A stretch of 7,383 nucleotides of DNA from JAKZSU01 sp047517485 (GTDB taxonomy: Bacteria; Pseudomonadota; Alphaproteobacteria; UBA7887): assembly GCA_047517485.1 (NCBI GenBank), contig JAKZSU010000254.1, positions 1-7,383 on the forward strand, in the 5' to 3' direction. Positions within the stretch are counted from its first letter, which is position 1. The number at the start of each line of letters is the position of its first letter. Under the pieces are notes generated by a model. That model was not told the origin of the DNA. It saw nothing but the letters and a program-made list of their open reading frames with translations, and did no database searches. The position numbers and the translations under genes are program-made. Below are positions 1-6,496 of the stretch, one piece after another.

Positions 1-135
1 CGCCCCCACGCCACGATCCGCCACAAAACCGGCAAACCGCCTCTATCGGGAAGAAACCCGCGCCACCTCAGCCCGATGCCAAAACCACCGGCGACAAATC
101 CATATTCAATCGATGACCCAAAGTCCGACAGACTG

Positions 136-1269
136 CTAGCCCATCGACTCCTCGAGGATCGCCAAATAATCGCCGCGGCTGGCGGCACGCGGGTTGGTCT
201 GGTGGCAATGATCGCCAAGCGCCGCGTCGGCGATCGCGCCGAGCACTACGGCATCGATCCCCAGGGCACTCAATCCTAGGGGAATCCCTAGTTTAGCGTT
301 GAACGCCGCCGCCCAGTCGGGCAGCGCCGCCGCGCCCGCCGCGCCGACCGCCGCCGCCAGCCGGTCATATTTGTCACCGACATGAGCGGCGTTGAAGCGG
401 AGCACCGCCGGCATCAACACCGCGTTGAGGGTGCCGTGATGCAGTTTGAGATCGGCCAGCGCGCCGAGCGGGTGCGACAGCGCGTGGATCGCGCCGAGGC
501 CTTTCTGGAACGCCATCGCGCCTTGCATCGCCGCCATCATCATGTGCCAGCGCGCGTCGCGATCGGCGCCGTCGGCGACCGCCGTCGCCAAATGGCCGGC
601 GATGCGCGCCGCGCCGTCGAGCGCGATCGCCTCGGCCGGCGGATTGATCGCCGGCGCGATAAAGGTCTCGACGCAATGGGCGAGGGCATCGAGCCCGGTG
701 GCGGCGGTGAGGCTCGGCGGCAGCGAATGCGTGAGTTCGGGATCGCACAACGCGAGACGGGGAATCAGGCGCGGGCTGATGACGCCGAGCTTGCGGCCGT
801 CATCCATGATGATCACCGCGCCGCGGCCGACCTCGCTGCCGGTCCCGGCGGTGGTCGGAATGGCAATGACCGGGGCCACCGCCGAGGTTATTCTTGCCAC
901 CCCACCTTCGACTAAGGCGAACCGCGCCAGCGGTCCGTCGTGGGTCGCCATCAGCGCGACCGCCTTCGCCAGATCCATCGACGAGCCGCCGCCGTAGCCG
1001 ATCACCCCATCGCACCGGCCGTCGCGGTACATGAAGGCGGCGGCGCGCGCCGCGTCCTCGGTCGGGTTCTGCGGGGTGTCGTCGAATATACTCGCCGCCG
1101 GCGGATCGGCAAGCGCCTCGACCAGGCGATCGACCATGCCGAGGGTCAGCAACCCGCGATCGGTGACCACCAGCGGACGCGCGATGCCGAGCAACGCCAT
1201 TTCGTCGGCGAGCAGGGAAAGCGCGCCGAAGTCGAATTGAATGCGGGTGAGATACGTGATCAGCGCCAT
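136..1269 (-). CDS. Iron-containing (group III) alcohol dehydrogenase
   Basis: A 377-residue protein of the Fe-dependent alcohol dehydrogenase family, which interconverts alcohols and aldehydes/ketones with NAD(P) in the cytoplasm. Its length is normal for the family. The dinucleotide-binding motif GGGSSMDLAK lies at residues 93-102, and PTTAGTGSEV at 138-147. The expected metal ligands are D194 and H198 (GLDALAH), H262 (HALSH, with the catalytic-type H266) and H278 (HHG), so it should be active. The sequence HPLGALADLKLHHG carries two residues more than the FucO spacing between the last two ligands. The ATG at 1269 is chosen because the family N-terminus (a short strand, then FDFGALSLLADEM) begins there; a weak AAAGG precedes it. 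The frame stays open upstream to 2133, but that part lies antisense to the prepilin peptidase and is not family sequence. The gene diverges from the prepilin peptidase operon. The substrate cannot be told; maleylacetate reductase or hydroxybutyrate dehydrogenase types are less likely alternatives. Confidence 0.93.
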   Translation of the reverse strand: MALITYLTRIQFDFGALSLLADEMALLGIARPLVVTDRGLLTLGMVDRLVEALADPPAASIFDDTPQNPTEDAARAAAFMYRDGRCDGVIGYGGGSSMDLAKAVALMATHDGPLARFALVEGGVARITSAVAPVIAIPTTAGTGSEVGRGAVIIMDDGRKLGVISPRLIPRLALCDPELTHSLPPSLTAATGLDALAHCVETFIAPAINPPAEAIALDGAARIAGHLATAVADGADRDARWHMMMAAMQGAMAFQKGLGAIHALSHPLGALADLKLHHGTLNAVLMPAVLRFNAAHVGDKYDRLAAAVGAAGAAALPDWAAAFNAKLGIPLGLSALGIDAVVLGAIADAALGDHCHQTNPRAASRGDYLAILEESMG

Positions 1270-1298
1270 GACATGCCTTTGCGGTGAGGGGAGGGCCG

Positions 1299-1327
1299 AG
1301 CATAGTGTCGATACCGGCGATTGCCGA
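1299..1327 (-). promoter_or_regulatory. Possible sigma-70-type promoter for the alcohol dehydrogenase
   Basis: On the minus strand, TCGGCA (1327-1322) and TATGCT (1304-1299) match the -35 and -10 consensus at four of six positions each. They are separated by 17 bases and lie about 30 bases upstream of the dehydrogenase ATG. No equally good plus-strand pair was found for the divergent operon in this 115-base gap. Matches this partial occur by chance, so this is only a candidate. Confidence 0.28.
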
Positions 1328-1384
1328 GACCGGAAACGCGGCGTTAGACTCACGCATGATTCGGGCATCTTCGAGACCGCGGTG

Positions 1385-2140
1385 ATGAGCGACGCCATGG
1401 CGCTGGTGGTGACGCTGGTGGTGGCGCCGTTCGCGGGACTGGTGTTCGGCAGCTTCGCCTCGCTCGCCGGGTACCGGCTGCCGCGCGGCCTCGGCGTGGT
1501 CGCCGGACGCTCGCGGTGCCCGGCCTGCGACGCGACCCTGGGGGCGCGCGATCTGGTGCCGGTCCTGTCGTGGGCCATGCTCGGCGGGCGCTGCCGCCAC
1601 TGCGGCGCGGCGATCGGCGCGCGGTATCCGCTTAGCGAAGCGGTGACCGCGCTCGGCTTCGTCCTCGCGACCGTCGCTTTTGGCGCGAGCTGGCCGGCGG
1701 CGACGGTGGCGGCGCTGGTACTCGGCCTGGTGATCCTGACCTTGGCCGATCTCGACCACCAAATCATTCCCGACGCGGTGCTGATCTGGCTGCTGCCGAT
1801 CGGTCTGGTCCATCGCACGCTGCTCGGCGCCGACTGGACCGACACCGCGGCCGGCCTGGTCGCCGCGGCGGCGCTCGGCATAATCCTCCGCCGGGTCGGG
1901 AGCCGGCTGGCGCGCCGCGAGGCCTTGGGCCTCGGCGACGTCAAACTGCTGGCGGTGGCCGGCGCCTGGCTCGGACTCGCCGCATTGCCCGGGTTCCTGA
2001 TCGCCGCCGGAGTCCTCGGCGCCGGCTTCGGACTGCTGTGGCGCCGGGTGCGCGGCAATGCGGCGTTTCCGTTCGGCCCGGCCTTGGCCGCGGCACTTTT
2101 CGTGTGTGTGCTGTGGTCGGCGCCCTGGATCATGGTATGA
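1385..2140 (+). CDS. pilD: Type IV prepilin leader peptidase / N-methyltransferase (family A24)
   Basis: A 251-residue polytopic inner-membrane aspartyl protease. The family cleaves the leader of type IV pilin-like precursors and methylates the new N-terminus. The N-terminal methylation domain is complete: the CPAC (C45, C48) and CRHC (C70, C73) pairs sit in a cytoplasmic loop after the first hydrophobic segment. The catalytic aspartates are D122 (ADLDHQIIPD) and D185 in the GLGD motif. Roughly seven to eight hydrophobic segments are visible, and the length is close to the family norm of about 250-290. Having both domains separates it from short CpaA/TadV-type peptidases, which lack the cysteines. 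The ATG at 1385 (MSDAMALVV) is preferred, with ATG 1397 as an alternative; neither has a clear ribosome site. The gene heads a probable operon, its stop overlapping the permease start. No pilin or secretion gene is in view, so its substrate (pilus or type II secretion) is unknown; the name pilD is by function. Confidence 0.93.
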   Translation: MSDAMALVVTLVVAPFAGLVFGSFASLAGYRLPRGLGVVAGRSRCPACDATLGARDLVPVLSWAMLGGRCRHCGAAIGARYPLSEAVTALGFVLATVAFGASWPAATVAALVLGLVILTLADLDHQIIPDAVLIWLLPIGLVHRTLLGADWTDTAAGLVAAAALGIILRRVGSRLARREALGLGDVKLLAVAGAWLGLAALPGFLIAAGVLGAGFGLLWRRVRGNAAFPFGPALAAALFVCVLWSAPWIMV

Positions 2141-2913
2141 GTGCGGCGATGGCCGCGACCCTGCGCACGATCTTGCTCATCGCCCGGCGTGACAGACTAT
2201 TTGTCGCGCTGTTGATTGCCATCATACTCGCCGCCGTGGTCTCGGCCGGTCTCGGATCCGCCGCGATCGTCGAGCAGACCGAAATGGCGCTGGTGTTCGC
2301 CGGCGCCTCGATCCGCCTGGTGGTGGTCCTCGGCCTGGTGATTTTCGTCCTGTTCAGCCTCGCCCGCTTGTTCGCCAGCGGCGAGGTGGCGTTGATGATG
2401 AGCCGACCGCTGACCCGCACCCGCTTCGTCGTCGCGGTCTGGGCCGGCTACGGCTGCGTCGCCCTGGTCCTGCTGGTCCCCGCCTGCGCGGCGATCTGGC
2501 TGGTCGGCCCGCCGCCGCTCGACGGATTCTTGTTATGGGGGCTGAGCCTGGTGCTCGAGGCGAGCCTGATGGTCGCGGTCGCGGTATTCTTCGGATTGGC
2601 GCTCGCCAGTCCGGTAAGCGCCGCGGTGGTGGTGCTCGGCTTCTACGTGCTGGCGCGAATGACCCGGTTCTTCATCGCCATCCTCGACGCCGCCTGGGCC
2701 GACCAGACCGGCGCCTTCGCGATGTTCGCCGAAGGCGCGCTGACGGTGATCTCGGCGGTGGTCCCGCGCCTCGACCTGTTCGGCCGCACCGAGTGGTTGG
2801 TGCACGGCGCCGCGCATCTGCCCGCGGATTGGCTGATGCTGGTGCAATGGGCGGTCTATCTGCCGCTGGTGCTCGCCGCGACGGCGTTCGACTTCCGCCG
2901 CAAGGCTCTGTGA
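2137..2913 (+). CDS. ABC-2 type transporter permease
   Basis: A 258-residue integral membrane protein with about six hydrophobic segments (roughly residues 21-44, 56-78, 98-122, 130-154, 158-182 and 236-251). The cytoplasmic loop with E83 followed by LMMSRPLTRTRF is typical of ABC-2 permeases of the NosY-like kind, where the sequence after a conserved Glu reads 'L-x-S-R-P-x-x-R'. A late PRLDLFGRTEW stretch looks like a conserved extracytoplasmic feature. Such permeases pair with a separate ATP-binding subunit to export or maintain a substrate that is mostly unknown. The ATG at 2137 overlaps the prepilin peptidase stop as ATGA, which points to translational coupling. The open frame runs further upstream to 2038, but only antiparallel to peptidase coding sense and without a better start. 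No ATPase gene is next to it, so the partner must be encoded outside the window or elsewhere. Confidence 0.85.
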   Translation: MSAAMAATLRTILLIARRDRLFVALLIAIILAAVVSAGLGSAAIVEQTEMALVFAGASIRLVVVLGLVIFVLFSLARLFASGEVALMMSRPLTRTRFVVAVWAGYGCVALVLLVPACAAIWLVGPPPLDGFLLWGLSLVLEASLMVAVAVFFGLALASPVSAAVVVLGFYVLARMTRFFIAILDAAWADQTGAFAMFAEGALTVISAVVPRLDLFGRTEWLVHGAAHLPADWLMLVQWAVYLPLVLAATAFDFRRKAL

Positions 2914-2920
2914 GCCGGCC

Positions 2921-3634
2921 ATGGGTAAAGTGGGATCGGGGAAGCGGATCAATTTGGGCTCGTTGGTTCTCATCGCGGCGTTGGGATGCCAGCTGGCGTT
3001 CTGGGCGGTTAGTCGCGATGTGGTGACCGCGCAAGCGATCGTGCCGCCGGCGCCCGGCCACGCGGTGGTCGCGGCGGTGGCGCTCGGCGACACCCAGGCC
3101 GCCTATCGGGTGATGGGCCTGCGGCTGCAGAACTTCGGCGACTCGGACGGCCAATGGACCGGGCTCAAGGACTATGATTACGACCGTCTGATTGCCTGGT
3201 TCGAGCTGCTCACCGAGGTCGACGGCCGAGCCTGGTACGTGCCGGTGCTCGCGGCCTATTACTATGCGCAGACGCCGGTCGACGCCGATGCGCGGCGCAC
3301 CGTCGCCTTCGTCGCCAAGTTCGCCCAGCGCGACCCGGCGCGCCATTGGCGCCTGCTCGGCCACGTGGCCTATATCGCCCGCCACCGCTTGGGCGACCTG
3401 CCGCTGGCGCTTAGCCTCGCGCGCGAGTTCGCCGGGCTAGAGGTTGCCGAGCTGCCGTTCTGGGCCCGCCAACTCCCTGCCCTGATCCTCGCTGAAATGG
3501 GCGAGGCAGACGCCGCGGCGGCGGAAATACGCGCGCTGCGGGAGCGTTTTCCGGATCTACCGCCGGAAGAGGCGCGGTATCATGAGTATTTTTTGGAGGA
3601 GGTGTTGGGGCGTGGGGCGGGGGCGGCGGAGTGA
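2921..3634 (+). CDS. Membrane-anchored helical-repeat (TPR-like) protein of unknown function
   Basis: A 237-residue protein with one N-terminal hydrophobic segment (about residues 12-31) after a basic start (MGKVGSGKR), so probably a signal anchor with the rest in the periplasm. The remainder is predicted to be mostly helical. Recognisable stretches are LQLQ-like 'LRLQNFGDSDGQ', 'LKDYDYDRL' (82-90), 'AAYYYAQTP' (111-119), 'FWARQLPALILAEMGEADAAAAEI' spread over 180-203, and a final 'YHEYFLEE'. The pattern of paired helices with small residues resembles degenerate TPRs. I recall similar uncharacterised alphaproteobacterial proteins next to ABC-2 permeases, but cannot verify this here. It starts 7 bases after the permease stop, which suggests co-transcription and a role with that permease, perhaps as an extracytoplasmic partner; this is inference. 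The end of the gene is unusually G-rich. Confidence 0.8.
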   Translation: MGKVGSGKRINLGSLVLIAALGCQLAFWAVSRDVVTAQAIVPPAPGHAVVAAVALGDTQAAYRVMGLRLQNFGDSDGQWTGLKDYDYDRLIAWFELLTEVDGRAWYVPVLAAYYYAQTPVDADARRTVAFVAKFAQRDPARHWRLLGHVAYIARHRLGDLPLALSLAREFAGLEVAELPFWARQLPALILAEMGEADAAAAEIRALRERFPDLPPEEARYHEYFLEEVLGRGAGAAE

Positions 3635-3891
3635 GGGGAAAGGAGTGGTACCGGGCAGGGTAGGTGAGGAGAAAAAGCGATTGCGAAGTGTGAAACGCGT
3701 TGCTGAAAATCGCGCTACGACTGGTGAGGCCGCGCCGATATCCCAGTCGCATGGTCTAGGGGCAGCTTTCCGACTTAGAGCGGGCGTTTTCAATTGCTGC
3801 GTTGTACCGCCGCTTTTAGCCAAATCCAGACATGGCGGATGGTTGTCGCCACAAATAAGTAGAAGCACTCCTGCGGTACTGTAGCAACTCG
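3635..3891 (+). other. Intergenic gap with no convincing gene
   Basis: Between the helical-repeat gene and the cyclase leader I see no gene. Short open frames exist on both strands (for example plus 3582-3884), but they have no family resemblance, overlap the preceding gene, and lose the high-GC third-position bias. Base composition drops and becomes A/T-richer after about 3670. The first 30 bases continue the purine- and G-rich run of the gene end. There is no clear terminator hairpin with a T-run for the upstream operon and no convincing -35/-10 pair for the cyclase. Confidence 0.5.
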
Positions 3892-3915
3892 ATCACCAAG
3901 CCGTAGGCTTGTGAT
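3892..3915 (+). promoter_or_regulatory. Hairpin upstream of the cyclase gene
   Basis: ATCAC-c-AAGCC, a GTA loop and then GGCTT-GTGAT form a 10-pair stem with one bulged C. It has no T-run, so it is not a typical intrinsic terminator. It ends 43 bases before the chosen cyclase ATG and could be an operator or an mRNA leader structure. It covers the alternative GTG at 3911, which argues against that start. Confidence 0.4.
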
Positions 3916-3929
3916 AGGGTCATCGCTTC

Positions 3930-3950
3930 CGGGAGATCATATCGCTCCCG
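3930..3950 (+). promoter_or_regulatory. Short hairpin next to the cyclase ribosome-binding region
   Basis: CGGGAG (3930-3935) and CTCCCG (3945-3950) are perfect inverted repeats around a 9-base loop. The only Shine-Dalgarno-like run, GAGGG at 3950-3954, abuts the right arm, 4 bases before the ATG at 3959. In the transcript the stem would fold directly against the ribosome site, so it could tune translation; this is inference from position only. Confidence 0.35.
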
Positions 3951-3958
3951 AGGGTGGT

Positions 3959-5881
3959 ATGAGGGTGCGCGTGGTCGAGAGTGACATTAAGCGAAAGCTC
4001 GCGGCGATTTTAGCCGCGGACGTGGCGGGATATTCGCGTCTGATGGGCGATGATGAGCGGGCGACGATCGCGACGCTCAGGGACTACCGCGAGGTTTTTC
4101 GCGACAGGATCGATGCCAACGGCGGCCGCGTAGTGGATATGGCGGGCGACTCCGTGCTTGCGGTGTTCGAGAGTGCGAGTGGCGCGGTGCAGGCGGCGAT
4201 CGAGACCCAGGGCACCATCGCCGAGCGTAACCAGCTGCTGTCCGACGAGCGCCGCATGGTGTTTCGCGTCGGCGTCAACCTCGGCGATATTGAGCAGGCC
4301 GACGACGGAACGGTTTACGGCGACGGGGTCAATGTTGCGGCGCGTCTGGAAGGCTTGGCCGATCCCGGTGGCGTGATGATTTCCGAGTTCGCTTACCAGC
4401 AGGTGCGGCGTAACCCGGAGCTGGCTTTTGCCGACGCCGGCCGCCATGAAGTCAAGAATATCGCGGACCCAGTGCGCGCATACAGGGTTGGAGTGGTCGG
4501 CGAGGGTGTAGTTGGTCTAGCCACCAGCCACGGGTCTCTTCGCTGGAAGCTTGTCGCCGGATTTGCCGCCGCGATCGTTTTGGTGGTCTTGGGCGGAGCG
4601 ACGTGGTGGTTTACGGCCGGCGACGAAGCCTCTCGGATTGTCACTGCCGACACCAAGCCAACAACAGCTCCGGCACCCGACAAGTCGACCCGCCCGTCGA
4701 TTGCGGTGTTGCCGTTTACCAACATGTCCGACGACCCCGATCAGGAGTATTTCTCGGACGGCATCTCCGAAGATCTGATTACCGAGCTGTCCCGGTTCGA
4801 GGGACTCTTGGTGATCGCCCGCAACTCGACATTCCGTTTCAAGGGGCAGGCGGTCGATATCGGCGAGGTAGCGGCGGCACTTGGCGTGCGTTACGTGCTC
4901 GAAGGCAGCGTGCGGCGCACCGGAGACCGGGTTCGCGTTACCGCCCAGCTTATTGACGCCGAGACCGGCGGGCACCTCTGGGCCGAACGCTATGACCGCC
5001 AGATGACCGACATCTTCGCTGTGCAAGACGATGTTACGGGCCAGATCATAGCGGCTCTGAAAACCGAACTCGGCAATGCCATCACCAGCCGTGCGAACCG
5101 ACCGTTGACCAGCAGCCAAGAGGCCTATGACTTGTACCTGCGCGGCCGGGCTAACCAAAACCGTCGGACACGCGAAACGAATGCCCTTGCACAAGACTTA
5201 TTCGAGCAGGCGGTCGGTCTAGACGAGACTTTTGCGGCTGCCTACGCGGAGCTCTCTCACGCCCGAGGATTGGCCTGGTATTACGGTTGGGCCAAAGGCC
5301 CGGCGGCGCTGGAGAACGCCGAGAAAGCGGCGCGGCGAGCCGTGACCATAGATCCTTCGTTGCCGCAGGGGCACGCCCAACTTGGGTGGGTGTTGAGCTT
5401 TCGGGGAAGACTTGACGAGGGCATTGCCGCGGCACGCAACGCCACGGTGCTGGATACAAATTACGCGACCGGCTACGCGAACCTCTCCATCTTCCTGAGT
5501 TTGAGCGGCGAGGGCGATGAAGCCCTGGCTGCCGGAAATGTTGCGGTACGGCTCGACCCTTTCTCCTTCGTCGCTCATTTTGCCCGGGGCGTGGCACAAT
5601 TGATATTGCGCGACTACGAGAAGGCGGCGGCCAATTTCCGGGCCGGCTTGGCAATCAACCCCGATTTTGGTGCCGGACATCAGTATCTCGCGGCGGTTTA
5701 CGGATTGCTTGGCCGTGACGAAGAAGCGCGCCGCGAAGCGGCAGAGGTGTTGAGGATTTCACCCAATTTCGCCGACGGCATATTAAGCCTACCCTTCAGA
5801 AACCGCGCCGATCTGATGCTTATCGTCGATGGCCTGCGAAAGGCCGGGCTCGACGTTCCGGACCCGCCTTCGGCGAACTGA
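3959..5881 (+). CDS. Class III adenylate/guanylate cyclase-like protein with TolB-N-like and TPR domains
   Basis: A 640-residue protein. Residues 11-178 form a class III nucleotide cyclase domain (KRKLAAILAADVAGYSRLM at the start). The metal aspartates D21 and D64 and the transition-state pair N125 and R129 (VNVAAR) are present. The base-selecting positions read D60 (Lys in classical adenylate cyclases) and T118. A single membrane segment spans about 198-217, placing the cyclase in the cytoplasm. Residues 246-368 form the TolB N-terminal-like domain (IAVLPFTNMSDDPDQEYFSDG, then VLEGSVRR), probably periplasmic, followed by about five TPRs (385-605). This architecture and length are common in rhizobia and relatives. 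It probably makes cAMP in response to an envelope signal, but activity and signal are unknown. The ATG at 3959 with GAGGG is preferred over GTG 3911, which sits inside a hairpin and adds 16 residues without family likeness. It stands alone, with no evident operon partner. Confidence 0.92.
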   Translation: MRVRVVESDIKRKLAAILAADVAGYSRLMGDDERATIATLRDYREVFRDRIDANGGRVVDMAGDSVLAVFESASGAVQAAIETQGTIAERNQLLSDERRMVFRVGVNLGDIEQADDGTVYGDGVNVAARLEGLADPGGVMISEFAYQQVRRNPELAFADAGRHEVKNIADPVRAYRVGVVGEGVVGLATSHGSLRWKLVAGFAAAIVLVVLGGATWWFTAGDEASRIVTADTKPTTAPAPDKSTRPSIAVLPFTNMSDDPDQEYFSDGISEDLITELSRFEGLLVIARNSTFRFKGQAVDIGEVAAALGVRYVLEGSVRRTGDRVRVTAQLIDAETGGHLWAERYDRQMTDIFAVQDDVTGQIIAALKTELGNAITSRANRPLTSSQEAYDLYLRGRANQNRRTRETNALAQDLFEQAVGLDETFAAAYAELSHARGLAWYYGWAKGPAALENAEKAARRAVTIDPSLPQGHAQLGWVLSFRGRLDEGIAAARNATVLDTNYATGYANLSIFLSLSGEGDEALAAGNVAVRLDPFSFVAHFARGVAQLILRDYEKAAANFRAGLAINPDFGAGHQYLAAVYGLLGRDEEARREAAEVLRISPNFADGILSLPFRNRADLMLIVDGLRKAGLDVPDPPSAN

Positions 5882-6066
5882 ATGCGGAGCGAACAATGAC
5901 GAAGGCTGGATTGTAGATCATTTTTTAGTGGCACCACGAATGACCGGTTTGGGTAGTGTGTCACGAGTATCGCCGGTCCACACGGCGGTGCGCAACTGTA
6001 TGAGAGATGAAGGAGGGCCCTTCGGGTTCGGCGATCAGGAGCTGATCCCAAGCCACCGCAAGCAAT
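5882..6066 (+). other. Intergenic stretch after the cyclase, no gene seen
   Basis: No convincing gene. An open plus frame (5829-6068) overlaps the cyclase end and has no recognisable family content. A perfect inverted repeat, GATCAG-gag-CTGATC, lies at 6033-6047; it has no T-run, so it is a weak terminator candidate for the cyclase transcript at best. The stretch is less GC-rich than the genes around it and leads straight into the tandem repeat. Confidence 0.45.
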
Positions 6067-6280
6067 AAAGTTACGGGGACACAATACTGATTTGATATTG
6101 CCTTGGATTGATTGAGTTCTGTACGCTGTGAATGTAAGGAAGCTTAAGCGGGGCACCGAGACTGTGTTCCGCGTGGTTTTAAAGGGCGTTCAAGCGCCAC
6201 GCAGGCTTTCCTCGCATAAGCTCGGGCGCGCGGTCGCGCTTGCCGTTCGCTGCGCATCGCGCAGCCCGGTTGTTTTACAG
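6067..6280 (+). repeat. Tandem intergenic repeat, copy 1
   Basis: First copy of an imperfect direct duplication. It opens with AAAGTTAC and the box TACGGGGACACAATACTGA (6072-6090). It then shares with copy 2: ATTGAGTTCTG (6111-6121), GAAGCTTAAGCGGGG (from 6139), GTGTTCCGCG, GTGGTTTTAAAG, GCGCCACGC, GCGCGGTCGCGCTTGCCGTTC (to 6247) and CCCGGTT (6265-6271). Only copy 1 carries the extra perfect hairpin CTGCGC-atc-GCGCAG (6250-6264). The GGGGACACAATACT box resembles sequences I associate with the flanks of REP-associated tyrosine (IS200-like) transposase genes, but no such gene is in the window. Confidence 0.8.
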
Positions 6281-6476
6281 AAAGTTACTAAGCTACGGGG
6301 ACACAATACTGAATCTAGATAAATTGAGTTCTGCGCGCCGTGAAAATGCGGAAGCTTAAGCGGGGGCATCGAGCCTGTGTTCCGCGCGTGGTTTTAAAGC
6401 GCGTTCAGGCGCCACGCGGGCTGGCCTCGCATTGGCTCGGTCGCGCGGTCGCGCTTGCCGTTCAAAATCCCGGTTT
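6281..6476 (+). repeat. Tandem intergenic repeat, copy 2
   Basis: Second copy, beginning directly where copy 1 ends. After AAAGTTAC there is a short insertion, then the identical 19-base box (6294-6312), ATTGAGTTCTG (6323-6333), GAAGCTTAAGCGGGG (from 6351) and the rest in the same order to CCCGGTT (6469-6475). Relative to copy 1 it has a one-base and a two-base insertion in the middle, so spacing shifts only slightly. An internal inverted repeat CGCGTGG / CCACGCG is kept. It ends about 20 bases from the stop of the convergent chemoreceptor remnant. Confidence 0.8.
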
Positions 6477-6496
6477 AGGATCCCGTGTGACCGAGA

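Noticed and set aside
1..135. Possible gene at the left edge (open frames on both strands)
   Set aside because: Frames are open only because the stretch is short and GC-rich; no start, motif or ribosome site supports a gene.
1270..2133. Upstream extension of the dehydrogenase frame to give a 665-residue protein
   Set aside because: The extra 288 residues are antisense to the prepilin peptidase, are low-complexity in Ala/Pro/Arg/Ser, and precede a natural dehydrogenase N-terminus; this is a high-GC shadow frame.
3582..3884. 100-residue plus frame in the gap before the cyclase (and the opposing minus frames)
   Set aside because: No family content, overlap with the preceding gene and no ribosome site; composition unlike the real genes here.
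3911..3958. GTG 3911 as start of the cyclase
   Set aside because: It lies in the arm of a hairpin, lacks a ribosome site and adds 16 residues without family likeness; ATG 3959 has GAGGG and leads straight into the cyclase domain.
6033..6047. GATCAG-gag-CTGATC as an intrinsic terminator
   Set aside because: A perfect stem of six pairs but no following T-run, and about 150 bases past the cyclase stop.
5829..6068. 79-residue plus frame after the cyclase
   Set aside because: It starts inside the cyclase gene in another frame and shows no recognisable motif. I also considered a group II intron 3' remnant because of the GGTGCGCAACTGTATGAGAGATGAAGG-like stretch, but the conserved domain V/VI pattern is not there.
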